The position numbers and the translations under genes were made by a program. 64,000 nt of DNA from JAFEDN01 sp963697455 (GTDB lineage: Bacteria; Pseudomonadota; Gammaproteobacteria; Coxiellales; Coxiellaceae): assembly GCA_963697455.1 (NCBI GenBank), contig CAVOOI010000014.1:62001-126000 (forward strand), written 5' to 3'. Under the pieces are notes generated by a model. It worked only from the letters and a program-made list of their open reading frames with translations. It did not search any database and had not been told where the DNA came from. Positions 34,409 through 43,556 of the stretch are shown piece after piece (the stretch's first letter is position 1; the number at the start of each line of letters is the position of its first letter).

Positions 34409-34713
34409 TTTTAGTAATACATATCCTCGTATCCATTGCGATAATCGTTTTAGTATTAATGCAACATGGCAAAGGCGCTGACGCAGGTGCGGCTTTTGGC
34501 AGCGGCGCTTCCAGCACCATGTTTGGTAGCGTAGGCGCAATGAGTTTTTTCATGAAACTCACCGCCGGCCTGGCAGTCGTTTTCTTTGCCACCAGTATTG
34601 GTTTAAGTTATTTGGCTTCGCATCAGCAGCAGCATAGTTCGCAGGTTCTGGGTGATCTCGTGGCCCCGGCTGCGCCGCTGCAGTCTGCTCCTGCAGAGCC
34701 TTCTAACCAATAG
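34396..34713 (+). CDS. secG: preprotein translocase subunit SecG
   Basis: SecG is the small accessory subunit of SecYEG. The 105-residue product has two membrane helices (LVIHILVSIAIIVLVLM; FFMKLTAGLAVVFFATSI) flanking the family motif GKGADAGAAFGSGASSTMFG. The C-terminal tail is alanine- and proline-rich. It starts inside tpiA and is followed by tRNA-Leu. Confidence 0.96.
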   Translation: MQALILVIHILVSIAIIVLVLMQHGKGADAGAAFGSGASSTMFGSVGAMSFFMKLTAGLAVVFFATSIGLSYLASHQQQHSSQVLGDLVAPAAPLQSAPAEPSNQ

Positions 34714-34731
34714 AAAAGTTTTTTACGTATT

Positions 34732-34813
34732 GCCGGAGTGGTGAAATTGGTATACACGCAGGCTTGAGGTGTCTGTGGCGAAAGCTGTGCCGGTTCGAGT
34801 CCGGCCTTCGGCA
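34732..34813 (+). tRNA. tRNA-Leu (GAG)
   Basis: GCCGGAG pairs with CTTCGGC (one G-T pair), discriminator A at 34813. The anticodon loop TTGAGGT gives GAG. A variable arm TGTGGCGAAAGCTGT and T arm GCCGGTTCGAGTCCGGC are present. No CCA is encoded. It lies 18 bases after secG. Confidence 0.95.
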
Positions 34814-34840
34814 AAATCTGAAGAGTTCTCTTGGCTGCCC

Positions 34841-35015
34841 TCATGGTTACCTCACGAAACTTAAATCTACGCAAAACGTTCAATTTTGGCTCAGGTTGAA
34901 TGAAAAAATGGCCGAGTAAGCGGAGCGTACTCAGGTATGTGAGCATTGCGAGGACATTTTTTCATTCAACCTGAGCCAAAAGTGGACGTTACCTGGTTTT
35001 CATAAGATGGTCCTG
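34841..35015. repeat. long-hairpin intergenic repeat, copy 2
   Basis: Second copy of the element at 14296-14469, same orientation, about 90 percent identical through the core. The arms are 34875-34910 and 34955-34990. At one arm position copy 1 has C (14355) pairing G (14418) while copy 2 has T (34901) pairing A (34964), a compensated change. It lies between tRNA-Leu and nuoA. Confidence 0.9.
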
Positions 35016-35061
35016 TCGCCGCCCTTTATTTTTGGCGCAAAAAAATTTATGATGTGCAACT

Positions 35062-35418
35062 ATGTTAACTCAATATTTTCCAGTGCTTATTTTTATGATA
35101 GTTGCCGTGGCTTTAGGCGTGATCGCTTATGCCGCTGGCAGCATTTTAGGGCCGCATCGGCCCGATAAAGCCAAGTTATCTCCTTATGAATGTGGATTTG
35201 ACCATTTCGAAGATGCACGCCTGCCGTTTGATGTACGGTTTTACTTAATTGCCATCCTATTTATTATTTTCGATTTGGAAACTGCTTTCTTGTTTCCATG
35301 GGCCATGGTATTTCGCCATATAGGCTGGGTGGGTTTTGGAGCAATGATGCTGTTTCTTGGGATTCTAATCGTTGGCTTTATCTATGAGTGGAAAAAAGGA
35401 GCGTTAGAATGGGAATAA
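35062..35418 (+). CDS. nuoA: NADH-quinone oxidoreductase subunit A
   Basis: NuoA is a three-helix membrane subunit of complex I. The 118-residue product has YECGFDHFEDARLPFDVRFY, the conserved loop near the quinone site, and LFIIFDLETAFLFPWAM. First gene of the nuo operon; the hairpin repeat lies 46 bases upstream. Confidence 0.97.
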   Translation: MLTQYFPVLIFMIVAVALGVIAYAAGSILGPHRPDKAKLSPYECGFDHFEDARLPFDVRFYLIAILFIIFDLETAFLFPWAMVFRHIGWVGFGAMMLFLGILIVGFIYEWKKGALEWE

Positions 35419-35440
35419 ATTATTCTGCTGGAAGAAATCG

Positions 35441-35923
35441 ATGAATTTGCAAGAGAGTTTATCGGGCAATGGCTTTCTGGTCACTTCTTTAGACCAGTTA
35501 ATCAAATGGGCGCAAAGCGGTTCAATGTGGCCGATGACCTTTGGTTTAGCCTGCTGTGCGGTTGAAATGATGCATGCTGGGGCCTCCCGTTATGATATTG
35601 ATCGGTTTGGAGTGGTGTTTAGGCCCAGCCCTCGCCAGTCCGATGTGATGATCGTCGCCGGTACTTTATGCAACAAAATGGCGCCTGCCTTGCGCAAGGT
35701 TTACGACCAAATGTCGGAGCCGCGTTGGGTAATCTCCATGGGATCTTGCGCCAACGGTGGTGGTTATTATCATTATGCGTACTCAGTGGTTCGTGGCTGT
35801 GACCGGATTGTCCCGGTCGATATTTATGTCCCCGGCTGTCCACCCACTGCAGAAGCTTTAGTTTATGGTATTATCCAACTGCAAAATAAAATTAAACGCC
35901 GCAACGTCATCAAGCGTGATTAA
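35441..35923 (+). CDS. nuoB: NADH-quinone oxidoreductase subunit B
   Basis: NuoB carries the terminal N2 4Fe-4S cluster that passes electrons to quinone. The 160-residue product has tandem cysteines in FGLACCAVEMMHAG, then SMGSCANGGGYYHYAY and VPGCPPTAEAL. Length is normal. It follows nuoA by 22 bases. Confidence 0.98.
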   Translation: MNLQESLSGNGFLVTSLDQLIKWAQSGSMWPMTFGLACCAVEMMHAGASRYDIDRFGVVFRPSPRQSDVMIVAGTLCNKMAPALRKVYDQMSEPRWVISMGSCANGGGYYHYAYSVVRGCDRIVPVDIYVPGCPPTAEALVYGIIQLQNKIKRRNVIKRD

Positions 35924-35931
35924 GGGAAAAT

Positions 35932-36615
35932 ATGCAGACCCAGCCAAAGCCACAAGATTTATTATTAGCTTTACAGCAAACCTTCGGCGATAAAATGCAA
36001 CCGTTAACCATTGAAGATATGGTGACTGCCGATGTCGCTCCCGAAAATCTATTATCGGTTTGCACCCGTTTACGCGACGATCCTCAATTCCAATTTGCCC
36101 AGCTCACCGACTTATGCGGAGTAGATTACCTGGAATATGGTGAGAGTGAATGGCGCACCCAAGACACTACCGAAAGCGGATTCAGCCGCGGAGTTGAAGC
36201 GACTGAAGAGCAAATTTTATCTTGGAATAAGCCCCGCTATGGTGTGGTTTATCATTTACTTTCCCTTACCCATAACCAGCGCTTACGCTTAAGAGTATTA
36301 GTTAATCCCGAACCGGTCGTGCCTTCGGTCATTGATATTTGGAGCGCAGCTAACTGGTATGAGCGGGAAGCCTACGATTTATACGGCATCGTGTTCGATG
36401 GACACCCGGATTTACGCCGGTTACTAACCGATTATGGTTTTGTCGGCCATCCATTCCGTAAAGATTTTCCTTTGATAGGTGAAGTTGAGCTGCGTTATGA
36501 CGCCGCCCAGCAGCGTTGTGTATATGAGCCTGTCAGCATTCAACCGCGTGTTCTAGTGCCCAAGGTCATCCGGGAAGATCATCGTTATTTGGTTGAAAAT
36601 CCAGCGGAAAAGTAG
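35932..36615 (+). CDS. nuoC: NADH-quinone oxidoreductase subunit C
   Basis: NuoC is the 30-kDa peripheral-arm subunit. The 227-residue product has ANWYEREAYDLYGIVFDGHP and RRLLTDYGFVGHPFRKDFPL, the family signature. It is separate from nuoD, unlike the fused NuoCD of E. coli. Confidence 0.97.
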   Translation: MQTQPKPQDLLLALQQTFGDKMQPLTIEDMVTADVAPENLLSVCTRLRDDPQFQFAQLTDLCGVDYLEYGESEWRTQDTTESGFSRGVEATEEQILSWNKPRYGVVYHLLSLTHNQRLRLRVLVNPEPVVPSVIDIWSAANWYEREAYDLYGIVFDGHPDLRRLLTDYGFVGHPFRKDFPLIGEVELRYDAAQQRCVYEPVSIQPRVLVPKVIREDHRYLVENPAEK

Positions 36616-36623
36616 AGGTATCC

Positions 36624-37877
36624 ATGGCTGAAATTCGTAATTATACGGTTAACTTTGGTCCGCAGCATCCTGCCGCGCACGGAGTGTTGCGCATTATCTT
36701 GGAAGTGGACGGCGAAGTTATCCAAAAGGCCGATCCGCATATCGGTTTATTACACCGGGCTACCGAAAAACTAGTTGAATCGAAGCCTTATAATCAGTCC
36801 ATCGGTTATATGGATCGTTTAGATTACGTATCCATGATGTGCAATGAGCATGCTTATGTTTTGGCGATTGAAAAATTATTAGAAATTACCCCGCCGGTAC
36901 GCGCCCAATATATCCGAGTTATGTTTGATGAAATTACCCGGGTATTGAATCATCTGTTATGGGTTGGCGCGCATGCATTAGATATAGGCGCGATGAGTGT
37001 GTTTTTGTATTGTTTCCGGGAGCGTGAAGATTTGCTTGATTGCTACGAAGCCGTTTCCGGCGCGCGCATGCATGCTACTTATTACCGGCCTGGCGGCGTA
37101 TATCGGGATTTACCCAATAGTATGCCCCAATATAAACCTTCCAGATGGCACAACGCCAAACGCGTCAAAGCAATGAATAGTAACCGCGAAGGTTCCTTAT
37201 TAGATTTTATCGAAAATTTCACCCAGCGATTTCCCAAATTAATCGATGAATATGAATATTTACTAACCAATAACCGGATTTGGAAGCAACGCACCGTGGG
37301 CATAGGCGTGGTATCGCCAGAGCGGGCTATTAATCTGGGTTTTACCGGCCCCATGTTGCGCGGCTCAGGTGTCCAATGGGATTTACGCAAAAAACAACCT
37401 TACGAAGTTTACAGTGAGCTTGAGTTTGATATCCCGGTGGGCGTACACGGGGATAGTTATGACCGTTACTTAGTGCGCATGGAAGAAATGCGGCAATCGA
37501 ATCGTATTATCAAACAGTGCATTGATTGGTTGCGAAAAAATCCTGGGCCGGTCATGTCGGATAACAATAAAATTACTCCGCCCCCGCGTAAAGTGATGAA
37601 AGAAGATATGGAATCCATGATCCATCATTTTAAATTATTTACCGAAGGATATTCGGTGCCCGCGGGACAAGCTTATGCGGCGATTGAACATCCTAAGGGT
37701 GAATTCGGTGTCTATATCATTGCTGACAATTCTAATAAGCCTTACCGGGTTAAACTGCGCGCGGGCAGCTATCCGCATACGGCTGCTTTGGATGAGATGA
37801 GCCGCGGGCATATGATTGCCGATTTGGTTACAGTCATTTCAACTATTGATGTGGTGTTCGGAGAGGTTGATCGCTAA
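36624..37877 (+). CDS. nuoD: NADH-quinone oxidoreductase subunit D
   Basis: NuoD is the 49-kDa subunit that forms the quinone site with NuoB. The 417-residue product has VNFGPQHPAAHGVLR, PHIGLLHRATEKL and the C-terminal LDEMSRGHMIADLVT. It ends one base into nuoE (shared A of TAATG). Confidence 0.98.
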   Translation: MAEIRNYTVNFGPQHPAAHGVLRIILEVDGEVIQKADPHIGLLHRATEKLVESKPYNQSIGYMDRLDYVSMMCNEHAYVLAIEKLLEITPPVRAQYIRVMFDEITRVLNHLLWVGAHALDIGAMSVFLYCFREREDLLDCYEAVSGARMHATYYRPGGVYRDLPNSMPQYKPSRWHNAKRVKAMNSNREGSLLDFIENFTQRFPKLIDEYEYLLTNNRIWKQRTVGIGVVSPERAINLGFTGPMLRGSGVQWDLRKKQPYEVYSELEFDIPVGVHGDSYDRYLVRMEEMRQSNRIIKQCIDWLRKNPGPVMSDNNKITPPPRKVMKEDMESMIHHFKLFTEGYSVPAGQAYAAIEHPKGEFGVYIIADNSNKPYRVKLRAGSYPHTAALDEMSRGHMIADLVTVISTIDVVFGEVDR

Positions 37878-38386
37878 TGACGGAAATATTTACTATTGCG
37901 CCGGAAGTTCAAAAGAAAATTGAGCACTGGTTGAAGAAATACCCGCCTGAACAACGGCGTTCGGCGGTGGTCGCAGCATTATTATATGTTCAGGAACAAA
38001 ATAATGGCTGGCTGAGTCAAGCCGCCATGGAAGCCGTTGCCGAGTATTTGCAGATTACGCCAATCGAAGTGTTCGAGGTTGCGACCTTCTACGATATGTA
38101 TGAACTTAAACCGCGTGGACAACATAAAATAGGCATTTGCACCAATATATCCTGCTTATTAAGAGGCGCTGAAGAAATTGCCAATTGCGCCAAACAGCGC
38201 CTGGGTATCAATTTTGGTGAATCTACTCCAGACGGATTATTTTTATTGCGCGAAACCGAATGTATGGCGGCTTGCGGCGGCGCACCGATGTGTCAGATCA
38301 ACGACCGGGAATACCATGAAAATTTAACCCCGGAAAAAATGCTGGCTTTAATCGATCAATTAGCAGGGGAGAAGTCTCATGGCTAA
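37877..38386 (+). CDS. nuoE: NADH-quinone oxidoreductase subunit E
   Basis: NuoE is the 24-kDa subunit with the N1a 2Fe-2S cluster. The 169-residue product has the four cysteine ligands in GICTNISCLLRG and ETECMAACGGAPMC, and EVATFYDMYELKPRGQHKIG. It overlaps nuoF by eight bases. Confidence 0.97.
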   Translation: MTEIFTIAPEVQKKIEHWLKKYPPEQRRSAVVAALLYVQEQNNGWLSQAAMEAVAEYLQITPIEVFEVATFYDMYELKPRGQHKIGICTNISCLLRGAEEIANCAKQRLGINFGESTPDGLFLLRETECMAACGGAPMCQINDREYHENLTPEKMLALIDQLAGEKSHG

Positions 38387-39644
38387 TGAAGTTTGCTTTC
38401 GCACCTTACATTTAAAAGAACCATGGAGTTTGAAATCCTACGAAAGCGTGGGCGGTTACGTCGCATTACGGCGGATTTTGCAAGAGAAAACTCCGCCCGA
38501 GCAAATTATCCAAACCCTGAAAGATTCAGCATTGCGTGGCCGGGGTGGTGCAGGATTTCCCACTGGATTAAAATGGAGTTTTGTGGCTCGCGATGTTCCA
38601 GGACAAAAATACGTACTCTGTAATTCGGATGAAAGTGAACCCGGTACGTTCAAAGACCGGGATATTTTACGTTATAACCCGCATCAAATTATCGAAGGCA
38701 TGGCCATTGCCTGCTATACCATGCATGCCACAGTCGGTTACAATTTTTTGCGCGGTGAATTTTGGGAGCCCTTCCAGCGTTGCGAAGACGCGCTGCGGGA
38801 AGCACGTGACGCCGGGTTGCTAGGTGAAAACATCCTCGGCTCGGGTGTCAATATTCAAATTTATAATCACATGAGCGCAGGCGCTTATATTTGTGGCGAA
38901 GAAACTGCGTTGATGAATTCTTTAGAAGGCAAGCGCGGCTGGCCACGATTTAAGCCGCCGTTTCCAGCCAACTTTGGCTTGTATGGCCGTCCCACTAATA
39001 TCAATAACACCGAAACTTATGCTTCGGTGCCGGTGATTTTAGAGAAGGGCGCGAAATGGTTTGCGGATATCGGTACTCCGAAAAACGGCGGTACTAAAAT
39101 TTTTAGCGTCAGCGGCCACGTCAATAACCCTGGCAATTTTGAAATACCGTTAGGCACGCCTTTCTCCGAATTGTTGGAATTAGCGGGCGGAGTGCTCAAA
39201 GGGCGTTCCTTGAAAGCCGTGATTCCCGGCGGCAGTTCGATGCCGGTCTTACCTGCGGATATTATCATGAAAACTAAGATGGACTTTGACAGCTTGGGCG
39301 CGGCGGGGTCGATGCTAGGATCGGGCGGAGTGATCGTCATGGATGAAACCACTTGTGTGGTCAAAGCCCTAGCGCGAATCTTGAAGTTTTACATGCATGA
39401 ATCTTGCGGACAATGCACGCCATGCCGCGAAGGTTCCGGTTGGGTCTACCGATTAACCCAAAGAATTGAAGATGGTTTGGCGACTATGGATGATTTGGAA
39501 CGCTTAGGCACAGTGGCGCACGGCATTGAAGGCCGCACGATTTGCGCGTTTGGAGAAGCCATTGCCTGGCCGATCGCCGGCTTTTTGAAGCATTTTCGTG
39601 ATGAGTTTGTTTATCACATCCATCATAAAAAATGTTTAGTTTAA
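38379..39644 (+). CDS. nuoF: NADH-quinone oxidoreductase subunit F
   Basis: NuoF binds NADH, FMN and the N3 4Fe-4S cluster. The 421-residue product shows LRGRGGAGFPTGLKW, YICGEETALMNSLEGKRGWP and the cluster site SCGQCTPCREG. Start ATG overlaps the nuoE end. Confidence 0.98.
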   Translation: MANEVCFRTLHLKEPWSLKSYESVGGYVALRRILQEKTPPEQIIQTLKDSALRGRGGAGFPTGLKWSFVARDVPGQKYVLCNSDESEPGTFKDRDILRYNPHQIIEGMAIACYTMHATVGYNFLRGEFWEPFQRCEDALREARDAGLLGENILGSGVNIQIYNHMSAGAYICGEETALMNSLEGKRGWPRFKPPFPANFGLYGRPTNINNTETYASVPVILEKGAKWFADIGTPKNGGTKIFSVSGHVNNPGNFEIPLGTPFSELLELAGGVLKGRSLKAVIPGGSSMPVLPADIIMKTKMDFDSLGAAGSMLGSGGVIVMDETTCVVKALARILKFYMHESCGQCTPCREGSGWVYRLTQRIEDGLATMDDLERLGTVAHGIEGRTICAFGEAIAWPIAGFLKHFRDEFVYHIHHKKCLV

Positions 39645-39659
39645 TAATTGAGAAGACTT

Positions 39660-42041
39660 ATGGTTGATTTAGAAATAGACAGCAAACCCATTAGCGTAGA
39701 AGCGGGTACCACGATTATCGAAGCTGCTGATCAGCTTGGAATTTATATTCCGCGCTTTTGCTATCATAAAAAACTATCCATTGCTGCTAATTGCCGGATG
39801 TGCTTGGTAGAAGTTGAAAAAGTCGGCAAGCCATTACCCGCTTGCGCCACGCCGGTCACTCAGGGTATGAAAGTATTCACCGTCTCCAAGAAAGCGGTGG
39901 AAGCCCAAAAAATTGTGATGGAATTTTTATTAATCAATCACCCGCTCGATTGCCCCATTTGCGACCAGGGCGGCGAGTGCGAGTTACAAGATCTTTCCAT
40001 GGGTTACGGCAGTTCTCATTCTAATTACCGGCAAGGTAAACGCTCAGTATTCAATGAAAATCTCGGCCCCTTGATTGACACGGAAATGACCCGCTGCATT
40101 CAATGCACCCGCTGCGTGCGTTTCGGCGAAGAAATTGCGGGAATGCGCGAATTAGGCGTGACCTATCGTGGAGAACATGAACAGATTGGCACTTATGTCG
40201 AACATATGGTTAAGTCCGAAGTTTCTGGTAACGTCATTGATTTATGTCCCGTCGGCGCTTTAACCGCAAAACCGTCGCAATACGCATTGCGAGGCTGGGA
40301 AGTTAAAGAGCACTCCGCTATTTCTCCGCACGATTGCCTGGGCACGAATATTTTTATGCATAGCCGCGGCGAAGAATACGCTCCGCAGCGCCAAGTATTG
40401 CGGGTCGTACCCCGCGAAAATACGGCTATCAATGAAACCTGGATCAGTGATCGCGACCGTTTTAGTTACCTAGGTTTACGGCATCCTGACCGGGTCCTGA
40501 AACCCCAGGTAAAACGCAATGGCCAGTGGCATGAAATAGAGTGGCAGCGGGCATTGCTGGAAGTCGCTGACCGTACCCTGGCGATTTGTGAGCAACAAGG
40601 CGCTGATCAAATCGCCGGGCTTATTTCACCGAATTCAACTTTAGAAGAATGTTATCTATTCCAAAAGTGGCTGCGAGCGCTGGGCTGCAACAATATAGAC
40701 CACCGGTTTCGCCAGCAGGATTTTAGCGATCAAGAGTCCGCTCCGGCTTTTCCTAACCTGGGTATGCCTATCGCTGATGTCGAAAATTTGCAAGCGGTAT
40801 TGCTAGTGGGTTCTCATGTCCGCTATGAGCAACCTTTAATGGGATTGCGCTTAAATAAAGCCGCGCAAGATGGCGCGCAGATCATGGCGGTCAATCCCAT
40901 GGATTATCGTTTTGTATTTCCACTGCGCGAAAAGTTAATTACCACTGATATAGTGTTGGGATTAGCAGAGATTGCCGCCGCGTTGACTCAAGATTCTCCT
41001 ATTCCCGAATTATCCAGCATTAAACCAGGCGCTGCAGCGCAAGCAATTGCCAACCGGTTAAAGGCAGCCGGCCCAAAAGCGGCTATTTTTATGGGCGAAT
41101 ATGCGTCGAGCCACCCACAAGCATCGGCAATCCGTGCCTTGGTTCGATTCATCGCGGATGCAACCAAAGCGATAACCGGCGTCTTAACTGAAGGCGCTAA
41201 TAGTTCAGGGGCATGGTTAGCCGGAGCGGTTCCGCATCGTGGGCCTGGCAAAACCAAACTTGCTAAATCCGGAGCCGATGCTCACAGTCTATTCACTTCG
41301 CAACCTAAACGGGCTTATTTTTTATTGGGATTGGAACCGGAAATGGATTGTGCCGCGCCGGCAGCCGCGCTTGCCGCTCTGCAGCAAGCGGGATTGGTCG
41401 TGTGCATGACCTCATTCGTGACCACCGCGATGAAGGAATATGCCGATTTTATTTTACCCATCGCGCCCATTGCGGAAACGGTTGGCACGTTTATTAATAT
41501 CACTGGCGCCCCACAAAGTTTTTCTGCCGTCAGCGTTCCCTGTGGCGAAGCCAAACCGGCTTGGAAAATTTGCCGGGTATTAGCCAATCTCATGGAATTA
41601 CCTGAATTTGAATATGCAGATATCCATGCAGTACAAGCGGAATTACGTGGCATCATCGCGCAAACCCAAATGGAGCAACCGGCAGCGACGCCGATTCCGC
41701 ATTTTCCTAACGTTGAAAACCATCATTTAATTCGCTTAGCCCCTTGGCTGTTATATCGAGTTGATCCCATGGTGCGCCGGGCTAACGCCTTACAACAAAC
41801 CATGCCCGGTCACTTAGCATCCATTGCGGTCCATTCCAGCCTCGCTGAAAAACTGAATTTAACCCCAGGGCATCGGGTAACGGCGCGCCAAGCAGATTCT
41901 GAAGTTACGTTACCGTTACGCATCGATGACCGTTTAGCGCCAGGAGTAGTCTTTATTCCATCGGCATTAACCGAAACTGCTGGATTTGGCCAAGCTTCCG
42001 TATCGATTACTCTGCAACAGGAGACACACGTTAATGGCTGA
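39660..42041 (+). CDS. nuoG: NADH-quinone oxidoreductase subunit G
   Basis: NuoG is the large Fe-S subunit. The 793-residue product from ATG 39660 has the N-terminal 2Fe-2S domain (CRMCLVEVEK), HPLDCPICDQGGECELQD, RCIQCTRCVRFGEEI and then a molybdopterin-oxidoreductase-like domain without the cofactor site. A TTG at 39648 could add four residues but the ATG is better placed. It overlaps nuoH by eight bases. Confidence 0.97.
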   Translation: MVDLEIDSKPISVEAGTTIIEAADQLGIYIPRFCYHKKLSIAANCRMCLVEVEKVGKPLPACATPVTQGMKVFTVSKKAVEAQKIVMEFLLINHPLDCPICDQGGECELQDLSMGYGSSHSNYRQGKRSVFNENLGPLIDTEMTRCIQCTRCVRFGEEIAGMRELGVTYRGEHEQIGTYVEHMVKSEVSGNVIDLCPVGALTAKPSQYALRGWEVKEHSAISPHDCLGTNIFMHSRGEEYAPQRQVLRVVPRENTAINETWISDRDRFSYLGLRHPDRVLKPQVKRNGQWHEIEWQRALLEVADRTLAICEQQGADQIAGLISPNSTLEECYLFQKWLRALGCNNIDHRFRQQDFSDQESAPAFPNLGMPIADVENLQAVLLVGSHVRYEQPLMGLRLNKAAQDGAQIMAVNPMDYRFVFPLREKLITTDIVLGLAEIAAALTQDSPIPELSSIKPGAAAQAIANRLKAAGPKAAIFMGEYASSHPQASAIRALVRFIADATKAITGVLTEGANSSGAWLAGAVPHRGPGKTKLAKSGADAHSLFTSQPKRAYFLLGLEPEMDCAAPAAALAALQQAGLVVCMTSFVTTAMKEYADFILPIAPIAETVGTFINITGAPQSFSAVSVPCGEAKPAWKICRVLANLMELPEFEYADIHAVQAELRGIIAQTQMEQPAATPIPHFPNVENHHLIRLAPWLLYRVDPMVRRANALQQTMPGHLASIAVHSSLAEKLNLTPGHRVTARQADSEVTLPLRIDDRLAPGVVFIPSALTETAGFGQASVSITLQQETHVNG

Positions 42042-43044
42042 CATTTTGACGCTATTATGGATCCTCGGTAAAGTTCTGCTAGTCGCCATCCCAATTACTT
42101 TGGTAGTGGCGTTTTTGACTTTGGCTGAGCGGAAAGTGATCGGCTATATTCAATGCCGGATCGGGCCTAATCGAGTCGGTTTACGCGGCATACTCCAGCC
42201 TATCGCGGATGCGGTAAAATTATTAAACAAAGAAGTGATTATTCCCTCCGCCGCAAATCCCATTTTATTTATTCTAGGCCCATTGTTGGCGCTGGCCCCT
42301 GCCTTGGTAGCTTGGGCAGTCTTGCCTTTTAATGCCGGATGGGTGATTGCTAATGTCAACGCGGGAGTATTATTTTTATTCGCGATGACTTCTTTGGGAA
42401 TCTACGGAATTTTAGTTTCCGGCTGGGCCTCCAATTCTAAGTATGCGTTTTTTGGCGCATTACGTTCCGCGGCGCAAATGGTATCTTACGAAATTGCGAT
42501 GGGGTTTGTGCTGGTAGGCGTATTACTCGCCGCCGACAGCATGAATTTATCGCAAATCGTGTTGAAACAGACCGGCGGATTTTGGCATTGGTATTGGTTA
42601 CCCCTGTTGCCTTTATTTGTAGTTTATTGGGTAGCGGGCCTGGCCGAAACCAACCGGGCGCCGTTTGACGTTGCGGAAGGCGAATCAGAAATTGTCGCCG
42701 GTTTCCACGTTGAATATTCGGGAATGGGTTTTGCGCTATTCTTTTTAGCGGAATACGCGAATATGATGCTGGTTTCAGCCACGGCTGCAGTATTCTTTTT
42801 TGGCGGGTGGTTGTCGCCGTTTCAAGGTATTCCAATACTAGATCCCTTGTTTGCGTGGGTTCCAGGCATTATTTGGTTATTTATTAAAATGGGATTTTTC
42901 CTGTTTTTATATATCTGGATACGCGCTACTTATCCACGTTACCGTTACGATCAAATCATGCATCTGGGCTGGAAAGTACTCATTCCAGTATCGCTGATTT
43001 GGTTGATAGTCGAAGCAATATTCATTCAGTTGGTACATAGGTAG
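42034..43044 (+). CDS. nuoH: NADH-quinone oxidoreductase subunit H
   Basis: NuoH is the membrane subunit at the arm junction that helps form the quinone chamber. From ATG 42034 it has 336 residues and eight or so helices. Conserved words: AERKVIGYIQCRIGPNRVG, the quinone loop AETNRAPFDVAEGESEIVAG and RATYPRYRYDQIM. An ORF start at 41986 lies inside nuoG and is rejected. Confidence 0.97.
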   Translation: MADILTLLWILGKVLLVAIPITLVVAFLTLAERKVIGYIQCRIGPNRVGLRGILQPIADAVKLLNKEVIIPSAANPILFILGPLLALAPALVAWAVLPFNAGWVIANVNAGVLFLFAMTSLGIYGILVSGWASNSKYAFFGALRSAAQMVSYEIAMGFVLVGVLLAADSMNLSQIVLKQTGGFWHWYWLPLLPLFVVYWVAGLAETNRAPFDVAEGESEIVAGFHVEYSGMGFALFFLAEYANMMLVSATAAVFFFGGWLSPFQGIPILDPLFAWVPGIIWLFIKMGFFLFLYIWIRATYPRYRYDQIMHLGWKVLIPVSLIWLIVEAIFIQLVHR

Positions 43045-43048
43045 ATTT

Positions 43049-43531
43049 ATGAAACAATGGGTCAAGAGTTTTACGCTATGGGAATTACTGCAAGGTTTAA
43101 CGCTGACTATTAAGTATTTTTTCAAGAAAAAAGTAACGGTGCAATATCCGGAAGAAGAAACGCCGATTTCCCCACGGTTTCGCGGGATGTTAGCGTTGCG
43201 GCGTTATCCTAATGGCGAAGAGCGTTGCATCGCCTGCAAACTTTGCGAAGCGGTTTGCCCCGCCTGTGCCATCACTATTGAAGCTGGCCCTCGCGCCAGC
43301 GACGGTTCCCGCCGCACCACTAAATATGAAATTGATGCTTTCAAATGCATCAACTGCGGTTTCTGTGAAGAAGCCTGCCCGGTAGACGCCATTGTGTTGA
43401 CTCCGGAGATGCATTATCACATGGAAAATCGCGGCGAAAATATCCTAACCAAAGAAAAATTATTATTCATCGGCGATATCTATGAAAAACAAATCGCCAC
43501 CGACCGCGCCAAAGACGAACCTTACCGTTAA
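43049..43531 (+). CDS. nuoI: NADH-quinone oxidoreductase subunit I
   Basis: NuoI carries clusters N6a and N6b. The 160-residue product has two ferredoxin motifs, CIACKLCEAVCPACAI and CINCGFCEEACPVDAI, and the connecting PRFRGMLALRRYPNGEE. It is the last nuo gene here: nuoJ, K, L, M and N do not follow, and accessory DNA starts 25 bases downstream. Confidence 0.98.
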   Translation: MKQWVKSFTLWELLQGLTLTIKYFFKKKVTVQYPEEETPISPRFRGMLALRRYPNGEERCIACKLCEAVCPACAITIEAGPRASDGSRRTTKYEIDAFKCINCGFCEEACPVDAIVLTPEMHYHMENRGENILTKEKLLFIGDIYEKQIATDRAKDEPYR

Positions 43532-43556
43532 GAGGGGTCAGCCAGCCTAACACCAT

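Noticed and set aside
34623..34946. 107-codon minus-strand frame over tRNA-Leu and the hairpin repeat
   Set aside because: It reads antisense through the end of secG, a tRNA and a non-coding repeat; no domain or ribosome binding site.
41986..42033. Upstream start for nuoH
   Set aside because: It lies within nuoG, lacks a ribosome binding site, and adds residues absent from the family; ATG 42034 fits the overlap.
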